A stretch of 64,000 nucleotides of DNA from Chthonomonadales bacterium. GTDB lineage: Bacteria; Armatimonadota; Chthonomonadetes; Chthonomonadales; CAJBBX01. Made by a program: the position numbers and the translations under genes. The stretch is from the NCBI GenBank assembly GCA_027459625.1, contig DAIDHP010000003.1:206852-270851 (forward strand), in the 5' to 3' direction. Below the pieces are notes generated by a model that saw nothing but the letters and a program-made list of their open reading frames with translations, made no database searches and was not told the DNA's origin. This document shows positions 18,067-28,100 of this stretch, in pieces (the stretch's first letter is position 1; every line of letters starts with the position of its first letter).

Positions 18067-18656
18067 TGGCGGAAAACAGCGAACAGAAAAGTCTCGTGGA
18101 CCGGCTTGGAGCCATTCGTCTCATAGCAATGGACGTGGATGGAGTGCTAACGGACGGATGCATTCGCTATGTCGAGTCGGATTCCGACTTGGCGGATGCA
18201 TTGGAACTCAAAACATTCAACGTCCAGGATGGCTTGGGCATACGTCTTGTGCAATTCGCAGGAATTCACGTGGCTTGGATTACAGGCAGAGCAAGCCGAA
18301 GCATAGAAAAACGCGCGAAGGAACTGCATGTTGGCGATCTTTATCAACGGAGCGGTGATAAACGAAGAGCGATACAGGATCTTCAACGAAAGTGGGAGTT
18401 GAAATCGGATCAGATCGCCTATATCGGAGACGATTTGAACGACCTGCCCGCATTTCAAATGGCGGGGATTGGGTTTGCCCCAGCTAACGCCGTCAATGAT
18501 ATAAAAGCAAGCGTGGATTTTGTGACCGAGAAGGCGGGAGGAGCGGGAGCGGTTCGTGAAGTGTGCGACATGATACTCAAAGTGCAAGGGAAATGGAATG
18601 ACGCCGTCACTAAATATTTGAATCAAGCCATTCAATCCTCGGAGTCCCTCCAGTAA
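18066..18656 (+). CDS. kdsC: 3-deoxy-D-manno-octulosonate 8-phosphate phosphatase (HAD-IIIA)
   Basis: 196 residues. The start is the ATG at 18066 that overlaps the kdsD stop; a TTG one codon earlier is possible. HAD motif I is 'LIAMDVDGVLTDGCIRY' (nucleophile and acid/base Asp), motif II lies in 'VAWITGRASRS', motif III is the Lys in 'SGDKRRAI' and motif IV is 'IAYIGDDLNDLPAF'. The small C0-type protein without a cap domain is typical of the KdsC tetramer, which dephosphorylates Kdo-8-phosphate in the cytoplasm. Next to kdsD it implies Kdo synthesis and hence an outer membrane. kdsA and kdsB are not in the window. Confidence 0.95.
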   Translation: MAENSEQKSLVDRLGAIRLIAMDVDGVLTDGCIRYVESDSDLADALELKTFNVQDGLGIRLVQFAGIHVAWITGRASRSIEKRAKELHVGDLYQRSGDKRRAIQDLQRKWELKSDQIAYIGDDLNDLPAFQMAGIGFAPANAVNDIKASVDFVTEKAGGAGAVREVCDMILKVQGKWNDAVTKYLNQAIQSSESLQ

Positions 18657-18662
18657 AACGCC

Positions 18663-19412
18663 ATGCCTCAACTTAAGATTCTCCATACAAACGATCTGCA
18701 TAATCGCTTAACCACAGAGCAAGCCTGTTTCCTAGCCGCAAGACGAAGGGCATTGGAAGGTTTCGGTTTTCTCGTGGACTGCGGCGACGCCGTATCGGTG
18801 GGGAATATCGGTGTGCGTCCAGGCGGGGAGCCGATATTGGAGCGGATGTCGGATATAGGTTATGATCTGATGACAGCCGGTAATCGCGAGTTTCATTTTA
18901 CACAATACGGATTTCTGTCAAAACTTAACAAAGCCAAGTTCCCTGTCTTGAGCGCGAATATCCAGCCGCGTGAAGGCGTGAAATCCCCCGTGGTTCCATC
19001 GATCACATTCAAGACACGGGACGGGGTGAGAGTTACTTATTTCGGTTTGACTGTTCCAATGATTACTGAGCGCATGGCGGCGAGTAAAATATCTTCATAC
19101 ATTTTCCGCGACCCTATTTCCACGGCATCGGAACTAGCGCCTCTGCTCAGGATGGATTGCGATCTTTTGGTGTGTGTTAGCCATATCGGACTTCGCAAGG
19201 ATATGGAATTGGCGAAGAGGGTACAGGGAATCGATATCATCCTGGGCGGGCATTCCCATGATACTCTGCCGGAAGGGATCATAGTGGAAGGCTCATTGAT
19301 TGCCCAAACCGGTTTTTGGGGCCATTATTACGGTGTGATCACCGTTGATATTTCCGAAATGGGAAAAAAGTATGGTGCGAGGCTTTACCCTTTTAATCCT
19401 CCTTCAATGTAG
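18663..19412 (+). CDS. Stand-alone metallophosphoesterase, 5'-nucleotidase/UshA-like N-domain
   Basis: 249 residues containing only the calcineurin-like catalytic domain. Metal-binding motifs in order: 'ILHTNDLHNR' (D-x-H), 'DCGDAV' (GD-type), 'TAGNREFHF' (GN(H/R)E, with Arg replacing the usual His), 'CVSHIGLRKD' (H) and 'ILGGHSHDTLP' (GHxH). Bacterial 5'-nucleotidases usually add a C-terminal substrate-binding domain of about 250 residues and a signal peptide; both are absent here, so it is a short cytoplasmic member. Substrate unknown. It is 6 nt after kdsC and 11 nt before smc, clearly within the operon. Confidence 0.85.
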   Translation: MPQLKILHTNDLHNRLTTEQACFLAARRRALEGFGFLVDCGDAVSVGNIGVRPGGEPILERMSDIGYDLMTAGNREFHFTQYGFLSKLNKAKFPVLSANIQPREGVKSPVVPSITFKTRDGVRVTYFGLTVPMITERMAASKISSYIFRDPISTASELAPLLRMDCDLLVCVSHIGLRKDMELAKRVQGIDIILGGHSHDTLPEGIIVEGSLIAQTGFWGHYYGVITVDISEMGKKYGARLYPFNPPSM

Positions 19413-19423
19413 GAAACGAGCAA

Positions 19424-22400
19424 TTGCAGATCAAGAAATTACAACTGGTTGGCTTTAAAACATTCGCGGACAAGACCGAGATTGATTTCTCGGAAGGCAT
19501 TACCGCAGTTGTCGGTCCGAACGGGTCCGGAAAGTCTAACATAGCGGATGCTTTGCTATGGGTGATGGGGGAGCAGAATCCTCGGTTGCTAAGAGGCAAC
19601 GATTCCCGCGATGTGATTTTCGCCGGATCCGATAAGCGTAAGCCGATGGGGATGAGCGAAGTCCGATTAACGCTGGATAATTCGGATCAGACGCTCGCCA
19701 CGGATTTCAAGGAGATCACCATAACCCGTAGGATATACCGTTCGGGGGATAGTCAGTATCTCATAAACGGCGGCGCATGCAGGATGAAGGATATCGTCGA
19801 TATTTTTTTGGACACGGGAATGGGAAAGGGGGCGTATTCGTTCGTCAGTCAGAATGAAATCGATGCGGTTTTATCTTCAAAAGCCGAGGACAGGAGGGAG
19901 TTGTTCGAGGAGGCTGCGGGAATTAAAAAATATCGAGTGCGAAAACGCGAAGCCGTTCGCAAACTAGACCAAGCGGAATCCAATTTGAACCGCATCAGAG
20001 ATATCACTCATGAACTCACCTCTCAACTCGCGCCCATGGAGGCTCAAGCGGAGCAAGCGCGAAGATATCGATTGCTTGTGGAGAGACTCCAGCAGATCGA
20101 AATAGATTTGCTGATAGCGGAGGCGAAAAGACAGGATTACGAGCTTTATGCAGCCCGCAAGGAGCAGGAAATGGATTCCGATACCATAGCGGATTGCGAA
20201 CGGAAATTGGCTCTGATGGAACGAGAGGCGGAAACGATCACAACAGAATTGGAAGTGGCGGAGAAGGACTTGGACGCCGCTAGAAACTCTCGGCAATCCG
20301 CATTGACCTCTCGCGAACGCACCGAAAATCAGATTGCTCTCAACGAGGAGAAGATCAATAGCTTTAATACGATGAAAAGCCGGATGGAATTGGATCTTTC
20401 AGAGTCCATTCGAAGGATACAGGAACTGCGCGAACGGATTGAAAAGGAGACCAAAAGTCTGGAGAGTCTGAAAACCAGCGAACGAGAGAAGATAGCCGCT
20501 CTGCAGGCTTCCCAATCCTCGCTTAATGAGTTTGAAAAAGCTTATCAGGAGTGCGTTCGACGCAATGAGGACCGCCAGGGGGCTCTGATGCGCCTGGCGG
20601 AGCAAAGAGCTCAAAGAGAATCCGCGTTAAATTCATGCCGCTTAAGAATGGGTGAGATAGAAAGCCGCATCGAATTGCTGAAAAAAGGCGGGTCGGAATT
20701 ATCGGCAAGACGGCAAGATTGCCTGATGCGCGTGGAAACGAATCGCTCCTTGTTGGTGTCATCGATGAAGCTCAAGGATGAATTGGCGGCGCGTCGGGTC
20801 TCTATCGAGAATGAACGACGCAAGAATCTAGACGAGCAGGAGAGCGCGGCAATTGCTTTGGATGCCGCACGGCGATTGTTGGCGGAACGTTCCAGTAGAT
20901 TGAATACGTTGGTGGAATTGCAGGAATCCGGAGAGGGGTTTTTCCAAGGTGTCAGAGCGACTTTGAAAGCTTCTCGCGAGGGGATGTTGCATGGGGAATA
21001 TCATCCGGTGGTAGAGCTTCTGAGTGTTCCTGAACATCTGCGGGTGGCTATCGAAGTGGCTTTGGCGTCCAGTTTGCAGGACATTGTTTGTGATACGGAG
21101 AACGAAGCGAAGAGCGCAATACAATGGCTTAAAAATGAGAAGGCAGGCAGAGCGACTTTCCTCCCGTTGGATATGATTCGACTTGGGGATATTCTTGTCA
21201 AAGAGGACGTGGAACATATGGAAGGAGTTATTGGAATCGCCTCCGATCATGTGCGAATGGATTCTCGTTATCAGAATGTTCTCAGGCTCTTATTGGGACG
21301 CGTGATTTTGGCGGAAAATATGGATGCAGCAATACGCACCTCTCGCATAATAGGCAACTGGCATAGAATCGTAACGCTGGATGGAGAGTTGCTCACCCCG
21401 ACAGGTTCATTGACTGGCGGCTCCCTGCAAGGCAGGGGTGCGCATCTGGTTGGGAGAAAGGGCGAAATTGACGATCTGAAACGCGCCATGCCCTCCCTGC
21501 AAGCGGATGTCGAAAAGCATTTTGATCAGATGAACCGCGCCGCCCAATCTGTGAACGATAGGGCGAAAGAGATGGCGGATATGAATTCTAGCTCGGCGCA
21601 AATTCAATCGGATATCGCTTCGATGGAAACCGAGTTGAAATCGGTGGAGCGAGAAATATCTCAGTTGGAAAGCTCGTTGGGGGACAATCAATCGGAAATT
21701 GAGAGATTGTTGTCGGCGCAAAGAAAGCTGAAGAATGAAGCCGAAGAGTGGGAAAAAGCCATTGAATTATCACGTCAGCGGGATATTTCCGAGGACGATG
21801 TATTAGCTTCAGAGGCGGAGGAGACAAAGAGCCTTCTGGCGTCGAGAGATTCCTTGCGCGAGAGAGTGGTCGAACTTAAAATAGAGAGGGGACGCTTGAC
21901 CGAAAAAATAGCGTCTCTGTCGCGCTCGTTGGAGGCTGACAGACTGGCTATGACGCAAAGCGAGAAATCCAGGGATTCATTGTTGAATCAGAACGAATCT
22001 CATTCCGGACAATTGGGCGAGGCATTGCATGTTGGCAAGGATCTGATAAGGCAACGCGATGAGATAAACGAGCGAGTGCGTGAAACGGAGCGACTGTTCG
22101 AGGAGGCGACCGCCAATCGCGATAGGTACTTAAAGTTAAGTTTCGAAAAGCGCAATAGTATCCGTGAATTGAATCAAAAGCGAACGGATACGATGAAAGC
22201 CTTGCATGAGGCGGATTTACAGATCGCCAGGATGGAGGTGAAGGTCGCTCAAACGGCTCAGCGATTAATGGATGATTACGGATTGACCTTCGAAGAGGTG
22301 TTGCTGAGAGACGACCCTGCGGAAATAAGCCGTTCCACGGTGAATGAAGTATCCCAGTTGCGACGCGAAATCAAGCAGATGGGTCAGGTGAACATTGGAG

Positions 22401-23032
22401 CGGTTGAGGAGTACGAACGCTTGAAGGAGCGTCACGATTTTCTCTCCAAACAGCGGGAGGATCTGGAAAAGGCTCGCAAATCGCTGCTTGACACCATTTC
22501 GGAGATAGATGAGAGCACAAGGGATGCCTTCATGCAAACCTTTTATGGTGTATCGGATCATTTCTCACGAATATTTCAGAGGCTATTCAATGGCGGTTCC
22601 ACCAAACTGGTTTTAACAAACCCCGATGATCTATTGGAGACCGGGATAGACGTTATCGTTCAACCTCCGGGAAAGAAGGCTCAAAGTCTATCCCTGCTAT
22701 CCGGAGGGGAGCGGGCGTTAACGGCGACAGCGTTGTTGTTTAGTTTTCTTGCTTACAAGCCAAGCCCGTTTGTTTTAATGGATGAAGTGGACGCACCGTT
22801 GGATGGAGCGAATGTGGAGCGATTCGTGCAATTAATAAAGGAGTATTCGGATAACACTCAATTTCTTGTTATCACACACAATCCCGCAACCATGGAGGCG
22901 GCGCCGAGATGGTATGGGGTGACAATGCATGATCCAGGAATATCCAAAGTGCTCGCATACACCGTGCCAAGCGAGAGTATTCCGTCTGAGATTGACGAAG
23001 CCATCCAATTGCAGGAAAACTTACCTTTGTAA
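19424..23032 (+). CDS. smc: Chromosome segregation SMC protein
   Basis: 1202 residues starting with TTG (AGGAAACGAG upstream). N-terminal ATPase half with Walker A GPNGSGKSN at residues 31-39 ('GFKTFADKTEIDF' before it is the SMC signature), long coiled coil, a hinge at about residues 510-680 with Gly-rich 'TPTGSLTGGSL', return coiled coil, and C-terminal half with the ABC signature 'LSLLSGGERALTA' and Walker B 'PFVLMDEVDAPLDGANV'. SMC forms the condensin-like complex with ScpA and ScpB and extrudes DNA loops. Size and order are standard. Its place at the end of a Kdo operon rather than near rnc or ftsY is unusual but may be lineage-specific. Confidence 0.97.
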   Translation: MQIKKLQLVGFKTFADKTEIDFSEGITAVVGPNGSGKSNIADALLWVMGEQNPRLLRGNDSRDVIFAGSDKRKPMGMSEVRLTLDNSDQTLATDFKEITITRRIYRSGDSQYLINGGACRMKDIVDIFLDTGMGKGAYSFVSQNEIDAVLSSKAEDRRELFEEAAGIKKYRVRKREAVRKLDQAESNLNRIRDITHELTSQLAPMEAQAEQARRYRLLVERLQQIEIDLLIAEAKRQDYELYAARKEQEMDSDTIADCERKLALMEREAETITTELEVAEKDLDAARNSRQSALTSRERTENQIALNEEKINSFNTMKSRMELDLSESIRRIQELRERIEKETKSLESLKTSEREKIAALQASQSSLNEFEKAYQECVRRNEDRQGALMRLAEQRAQRESALNSCRLRMGEIESRIELLKKGGSELSARRQDCLMRVETNRSLLVSSMKLKDELAARRVSIENERRKNLDEQESAAIALDAARRLLAERSSRLNTLVELQESGEGFFQGVRATLKASREGMLHGEYHPVVELLSVPEHLRVAIEVALASSLQDIVCDTENEAKSAIQWLKNEKAGRATFLPLDMIRLGDILVKEDVEHMEGVIGIASDHVRMDSRYQNVLRLLLGRVILAENMDAAIRTSRIIGNWHRIVTLDGELLTPTGSLTGGSLQGRGAHLVGRKGEIDDLKRAMPSLQADVEKHFDQMNRAAQSVNDRAKEMADMNSSSAQIQSDIASMETELKSVEREISQLESSLGDNQSEIERLLSAQRKLKNEAEEWEKAIELSRQRDISEDDVLASEAEETKSLLASRDSLRERVVELKIERGRLTEKIASLSRSLEADRLAMTQSEKSRDSLLNQNESHSGQLGEALHVGKDLIRQRDEINERVRETERLFEEATANRDRYLKLSFEKRNSIRELNQKRTDTMKALHEADLQIARMEVKVAQTAQRLMDDYGLTFEEVLLRDDPAEISRSTVNEVSQLRREIKQMGQVNIGAVEEYERLKERHDFLSKQREDLEKARKSLLDTISEIDESTRDAFMQTFYGVSDHFSRIFQRLFNGGSTKLVLTNPDDLLETGIDVIVQPPGKKAQSLSLLSGGERALTATALLFSFLAYKPSPFVLMDEVDAPLDGANVERFVQLIKEYSDNTQFLVITHNPATMEAAPRWYGVTMHDPGISKVLAYTVPSESIPSEIDEAIQLQENLPL

Positions 23033-23188
23033 TAGAGGGATGTTCCTGTCAATTCCGGTAATTGCAAAATTCCATTATAAGGCGTTTCATCGAGAGCCAC
23101 ACAAGCGATATTTGCCTTATGTTCCGAATTTTGCATTTATCTCTATTTCCGAGAAGCCTAATTAAATCAAATTTGAAAGGAGGACTGA

Positions 23189-24301
23189 ATGAGACGATTT
23201 GCAATCTTATTCGGAATTGCGACTATATTGTTATATCCAATGTGCGCACTTGCGGATATATCATTCGGAGGCAGTGCGCGGTCGGACGCCATGGGAGGCG
23301 CGGGTATCGCTATCGTTGATCGTTCCGACAGAAATAATATTCTGAACCCAGCCTCGCTGGCTTTGATGAATCGCAGAGTGACTATGGCTTTCCCGAGCAT
23401 TGGATTTCATGCAAGCGGTATCCCCATCGGCAAGGCGTTCGATCACATATTCGGTAATCCAAATGCATCGGATGCAGCGGGTTTGGCGAAGGATTTTGGA
23501 GGGAACCCCTCCGATTTCGGCGTAGATATCAACCTCGGTTTACGGTTGGGACACATGGACATCCAAGGCACCGGATCCGCAAAAGTGTATGTCGATCCAA
23601 ATCCGGCGTTAGAGGCGTGGTCCAAGAATGGAAACGGGAACACCACGTTATTATTAACCGACCCGGTTTATAAGAATAGTCAAGCCGATATCATCGGAGC
23701 CGCCGTCTATTCCTTGCCATCCGTCGGAATGGCGGAGAGAATTTCCCCCAAGGGCAGTCCGACACGGGTGGAGTTAGGGGCGAGAATGAAACTGATGACA
23801 GCTTATTACACTCACTATATCATGTCCGCCGCCTCCATCGCCAGCAATGGTCCTGCTGTGCCCGCATCGGAACTGAATGGAAACACCAATATTCACAAGA
23901 CAGGTTTTGGCATGGACTTGGGGCTTTTGGTGCATCCATCAAATCACGAGGGCATCTCCGGCGCAGTGGTGATTACCGACGCTATCGCCCCGCACTTTAC
24001 CTTTAACGGGACGGATGCAACCGGTCAACCGTACAAGTACGATCTCCAACCCAGTTCCGCCACCATCGGCACGGCGTATGAAAACGGTCGTGTGTTACTT
24101 GCGGCGGACTTGGTGGATATCACCCATGGATATGGACCCACACAGGAAAGAGTTGGCGGGGAGTATCGAACCAAGAGAATCGCATTGAGAATGGGATACG
24201 CCAGTCCCGCCGGTTTCACTTTTGGTTTCGGCGTTCTTGGATTAGATTTGGCGTTGGGCGCCAGATCTCCTATTGTGGTGAGCGAACTGCTGCATTTTTA
24301 A
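23189..24301 (+). CDS. Predicted outer-membrane beta-barrel protein
   Basis: 370 residues with a strong AAAGGAGG ribosome binding site and a signal peptide ending in ALA (about residue 22). 'DISFGGSARSDAMGGAGIAIVDRSDRNNILNPASLAL' is the start seen in PorV/TraF-like outer-membrane barrels, where an 'ARs.amGgAg.A...d....NPA.la' pattern recurs. The rest alternates Gly-rich and amphipathic strands ('VELGARMKLMTAYY', 'AIAPHFTFNG', 'GGEYRTKRIALRMGYASPAGFTFGFGV'), and the protein ends in Phe (LLHF), the usual C-terminal signal for barrel assembly. Function unknown. 156 nt after smc and ending at the terminator 24350-24384; it may share the smc transcript or have its own promoter, which I could not pinpoint. 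Confidence 0.75.
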   Translation: MRRFAILFGIATILLYPMCALADISFGGSARSDAMGGAGIAIVDRSDRNNILNPASLALMNRRVTMAFPSIGFHASGIPIGKAFDHIFGNPNASDAAGLAKDFGGNPSDFGVDINLGLRLGHMDIQGTGSAKVYVDPNPALEAWSKNGNGNTTLLLTDPVYKNSQADIIGAAVYSLPSVGMAERISPKGSPTRVELGARMKLMTAYYTHYIMSAASIASNGPAVPASELNGNTNIHKTGFGMDLGLLVHPSNHEGISGAVVITDAIAPHFTFNGTDATGQPYKYDLQPSSATIGTAYENGRVLLAADLVDITHGYGPTQERVGGEYRTKRIALRMGYASPAGFTFGFGVLGLDLALGARSPIVVSELLHF

Positions 24302-24349
24302 TCCATCATTCGCACGAAACTCGTTTAGTCAGTTTGAATTGTATGTAAA

Positions 24350-24392
24350 AGGGAGGAGAACGAACATGCGCTGTTCTCTTCCCTCTATTTTT
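24350..24392 (+). terminator. Terminator of the smc/outer-membrane barrel transcript
   Basis: AGGGAGGAGAAC (24350-24361) pairs with 24373-24384 over 12 bp with one G-U, followed by CTATTTTTC. It abuts the stop codon of the convergent VanW gene, so it lies between two convergent units. Confidence 0.75.
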
Positions 24393-25197
24393 CGATGGCG
24401 ATGATCCTGTTTAACGCCTGATAGTAGTTATCCCCCAACTGTTCGCATCTCACAAGCTTTCCATTGTGAACGAATAGACGATCCGTAATCACTCTGTAAC
24501 CAATCGCTCCCGGGCATCGAACGAACGACCGATCCCCGAGATCTCCGGGTTCAAAAATCTCCGTGATTTTCGCCGGTTTTGTCATATTTACCAAATGAGT
24601 GGTTACATAGACTGAATTTGAGGGCTTGCGTTGTCCGTAGATTCCTATCACAAGGGAATCATCGTTCCATTGTGTCTGGATGTGTATTGGCCAAGGATAA
24701 GGGTTTTTAAATCGAAGGTCAATAGTGTATTGAGCCACTGCGGCGTCCCTGCCCGGCGTGACGTAATGGGGTGCGAATACGTGCGAATGCCTTTCCACGA
24801 TCGGCAGTCCGGCATAAAGCGCCGCGTTGTATAGCGTGGTGGATGTTTGACACACTCCGCCGCCATATTGCTTCACAAGTTCTCCGTCATAACTCACTGG
24901 GGCCTTCACGAATCCCGCGTCTATTGTCCAGGATTTTACGCGTTTGTTGAAGGAAAAAACCTCACCGGGGGCGATGGTGGTTCCGTTCAATGCGGTCGCC
25001 GCTAGAACAGCGTTGTGTCTTTCACCGGGTGTGCGCCCGATCAGGCTGGTGCGATACGCTGCAAGAAGAACCTCATTTGCATGAATCGAGTTCAATTGAC
25101 CTAAGAGATGAATTCCAACGCCGGCGAACCCGAAGATAAGCAGCAATAGGATGATATCACGATATGAGAAACGAAGATTTTTAATGTTTGAAATCAT
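24385..25197 (-). CDS. VanW family protein, membrane-anchored
   Basis: 270 residues. One N-terminal transmembrane helix (about residues 14-32, preceded by Arg/Lys) exports the domain. The VanW domain covers about residues 45-215 with its typical blocks 'RTPGERHNAVLAATALNGTTIAPGEVFSFN' and 'QYGGGVCQTSTTLYNAALYAGLPIVERHSH'. VanW is an accessory gene of some vancomycin-resistance clusters; its chemistry is unknown, and the conserved Cys (in GGGVCQ) and His (ERHSH) invite a cell-wall enzymatic role. The start ATG overlaps the A2M stop (ATGA), so it is coupled to that gene and belongs to the same operon. Confidence 0.92.
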   Translation of the reverse strand: MISNIKNLRFSYRDIILLLLIFGFAGVGIHLLGQLNSIHANEVLLAAYRTSLIGRTPGERHNAVLAATALNGTTIAPGEVFSFNKRVKSWTIDAGFVKAPVSYDGELVKQYGGGVCQTSTTLYNAALYAGLPIVERHSHVFAPHYVTPGRDAAVAQYTIDLRFKNPYPWPIHIQTQWNDDSLVIGIYGQRKPSNSVYVTTHLVNMTKPAKITEIFEPGDLGDRSFVRCPGAIGYRVITDRLFVHNGKLVRCEQLGDNYYQALNRIIAIEK

Positions 25198-28100
25198 TTA
25201 ATTGTGATTACGCTTTCCTGCGATTGCCCATGATATTCTGGATCATACATTCCTTGTAAAACTGCGGGCATCGCATGGTAAACGCCGTTGATTCTCGCCT
25301 GCAGAGTGTAATCTATGATATGTTTGCCTTTTGGAATCGATCTGGCGAAAAAGACCACCTTGCTATCTCTAACGTCTATTGATGAATACCAGAAAGTCCA
25401 ACTCTCATCCGATATATCCCCGCTCTGCGCCACTTCGCAACCAGCGGGATAAGGGTCTTCAATTATCGCATAGGGAATGGCGGTTGGGGTTATGATGGTT
25501 AGCCGCACCCTGACATTATCCCCTGTATGCATGATATTTCCCGTTTTGTCCAGATGCAGCGTCCAAGGACTCCATGGGGTGATTCGTTCGAGATTCGAAG
25601 TTATTCGGAAATATTCACGTTGTATTTTAATAGGAGATGCTGGCGGGAGTGCGTTTACAGGTAATCGAATGGATTGCCGCAACAAAACGGAGTAAAAAAT
25701 AGGCGTATTCCCCCCCCCTCTCGATATCAACAGACTGTTGTTGCCTGCATGGAGTTGCGAAGAGGGTACGTTCACCAACAGGGCGTTCTCCTGGCTGATA
25801 CTTTGAGTCAAATCGTATGTCCGAACGACCTTTCCGTTAAGACGCACGGATATGGATCCTTCGGGATTGTATTTTTGAGTGGAGCGCATCACATATTCGC
25901 ATAGGGCGTCGATGATATCCGATGTGCACCAAGTGGAAACCCAATAGTTGTCCGTTCTCTGCGCCATGATCCAGATCAGTAATGGTTCCACCCTGGAATC
26001 GTTGGGATTTCGCATAATGATGGCTTTGAAAATCCGAGCTGTGATATCCACATCATCCGAATCCCACTTATTTACCTTGGAGCGATAATGCTCCATGGTC
26101 CCGTTTCTCACCAGATAGGGCGCTAACAAGGGGGAAATGGTGTCTGGCAGGTTTAGCTTGGCATCGACCAGCATCAGCCAGGATAGCGCTGTGAGATTGG
26201 CGAAGCGAGCCAAATAGACGTTACGTGCTTTAATAACCGCATGCCGATCCCCCAAACAGATCAGACCGTACATCAAAACGGGCTTGTCATTTTGACGTGC
26301 TGATTGCAGCATCTTCTCACCGCCCTTGATCGCTTTTGCAATGACGGCGTGGCTTACAGGGTAGCCGATATCCTTCGCGATGGAAAGAGCATACATGGCG
26401 TAACCTGTGAGGTAAGGATCATCGGGATCATTCTCCCACCATCCCCAGCAACCGGAAGGATGTTGGAAGCGATAGAGCCGCGTTAAGCTGTCGCGGATCA
26501 TATCCGGCAACTCCCTTTCTCTGCGCAGGGGGAGGCGTAAACCATATTTTTCCAGTGCCCTCTTGACGAGGATATCCGGAATGAATTTGCTGAGCGTCTG
26601 CTCCGTGCAGCCATAGGGGTAATCCACGAGGTAGTCAAGGGAGTTGTCCATGCAACTGAAGAGTGAAGGATTGATCCTGACACTTAATTGGCTAAGTTGC
26701 GGGATGGCGTTCGTGTCTAGTATTACATCAACATTCGCACCGCCTCCTTTCAAGAGCGACCCGGATGAGCCATTAAACTCATCCATCGCATGAGGCTTCA
26801 GCGGCAGAGCGATCTCAATACCATCCGTGAATTGCTTCCCCTGTTCAGGCAAGGTCCATGCCGTAAGCCGAATATGCGATGCTTTGTCCCCCATGGCGAT
26901 TACCGACCATTTTAATTCTCCGACTGAGCCTGCGGGGATGATAGTGCGCAGTATGGGTTGATCCTGTATGATCACGTCGCTTGCTTGGAGATGCGCCATT
27001 ACGGTTTGAGTTTCGCCGGTTTCGTTATGGATATACGCGTTGAAGTGCGAATGGTCGGATTGCGTTAGGTATCTCGGCGTGTCCAGCATCACAAAGAATC
27101 GTTTTTTCACAATAATCCGATTGATTCCGGCTCCCACTAATGTGGAGCGCGTCTGCGCTACGACCGTGGCGCGCCATTGGGTGATACTATCCGGCAAGGC
27201 GAATGCGACCGTGGCGACTCCGTTTTGATCTGTTTGAACGTCCGGAGCCCAGAACGCTGTGTCCGGAAATCTCTTTCGCGCCGTTATTTTCGGTTCGGAT
27301 TTATCCGCGTCGCCTAAATATTGAATGGAGAAGGAATAGTCTGTTTGCACATTATTGTATCTTTGGGGATAGAACGAGGATATCACTGAGTTCGGATCAT
27401 CCTCTTGCAATGCGTAAATTGATTCATTCACGACGCCAAGCGAAAAATCGCTTTTCACCGGTTTTCCCTTGGAGTCCCTAACCGCCACGCGATATGCGAT
27501 CTTCCTCCCCGGTTGATAAAACGCAGGGGCGGGACCGGGGGATTTATTTGAGACAGACGCAGGAGTTTCAGGTGTTATATGGACTGTTAACCGTTTCCGT
27601 TGAATTGAGACTTTAAGCGGAGCCTCCGTCGAAGAGAAATTCATATGACGCACAAAACATGCGTCCAAATAGATATTCGGTCCGTACTCCGGTTTTATTG
27701 GGATACGCACCACCATTTGATGCCTGGTCATCTTAACGGTTCGAACCATGTGAATGTTATTCCCCTCGATGGTTAAAAGCACAGTCTGCCCCGTATATTT
27801 TGAACTGATCAGGGTCCGTACGTTTTCACCCGGGAGATATTTAGTGCGATCCGTGAAGAGTGATAGATCGGAAGCGCCGGAAATGTAATCCGACCCTTGG
27901 TCGGTGACGCAGTATATCTCCAAGTTATCCGAAATGAAGTGCATATGCGAATCCTGTGTATACGCCAATATCGCCGTATGTCCGCTTCTTGGAAAGGTTA
28001 TATCAAATGTGGCGTGACCATTTTTATCGGTTACGGCGTGCATTGTCCCGACTTGAGCATACATCGTGGCTTGATCACCGTAATCGGAGTATTGAATCGT

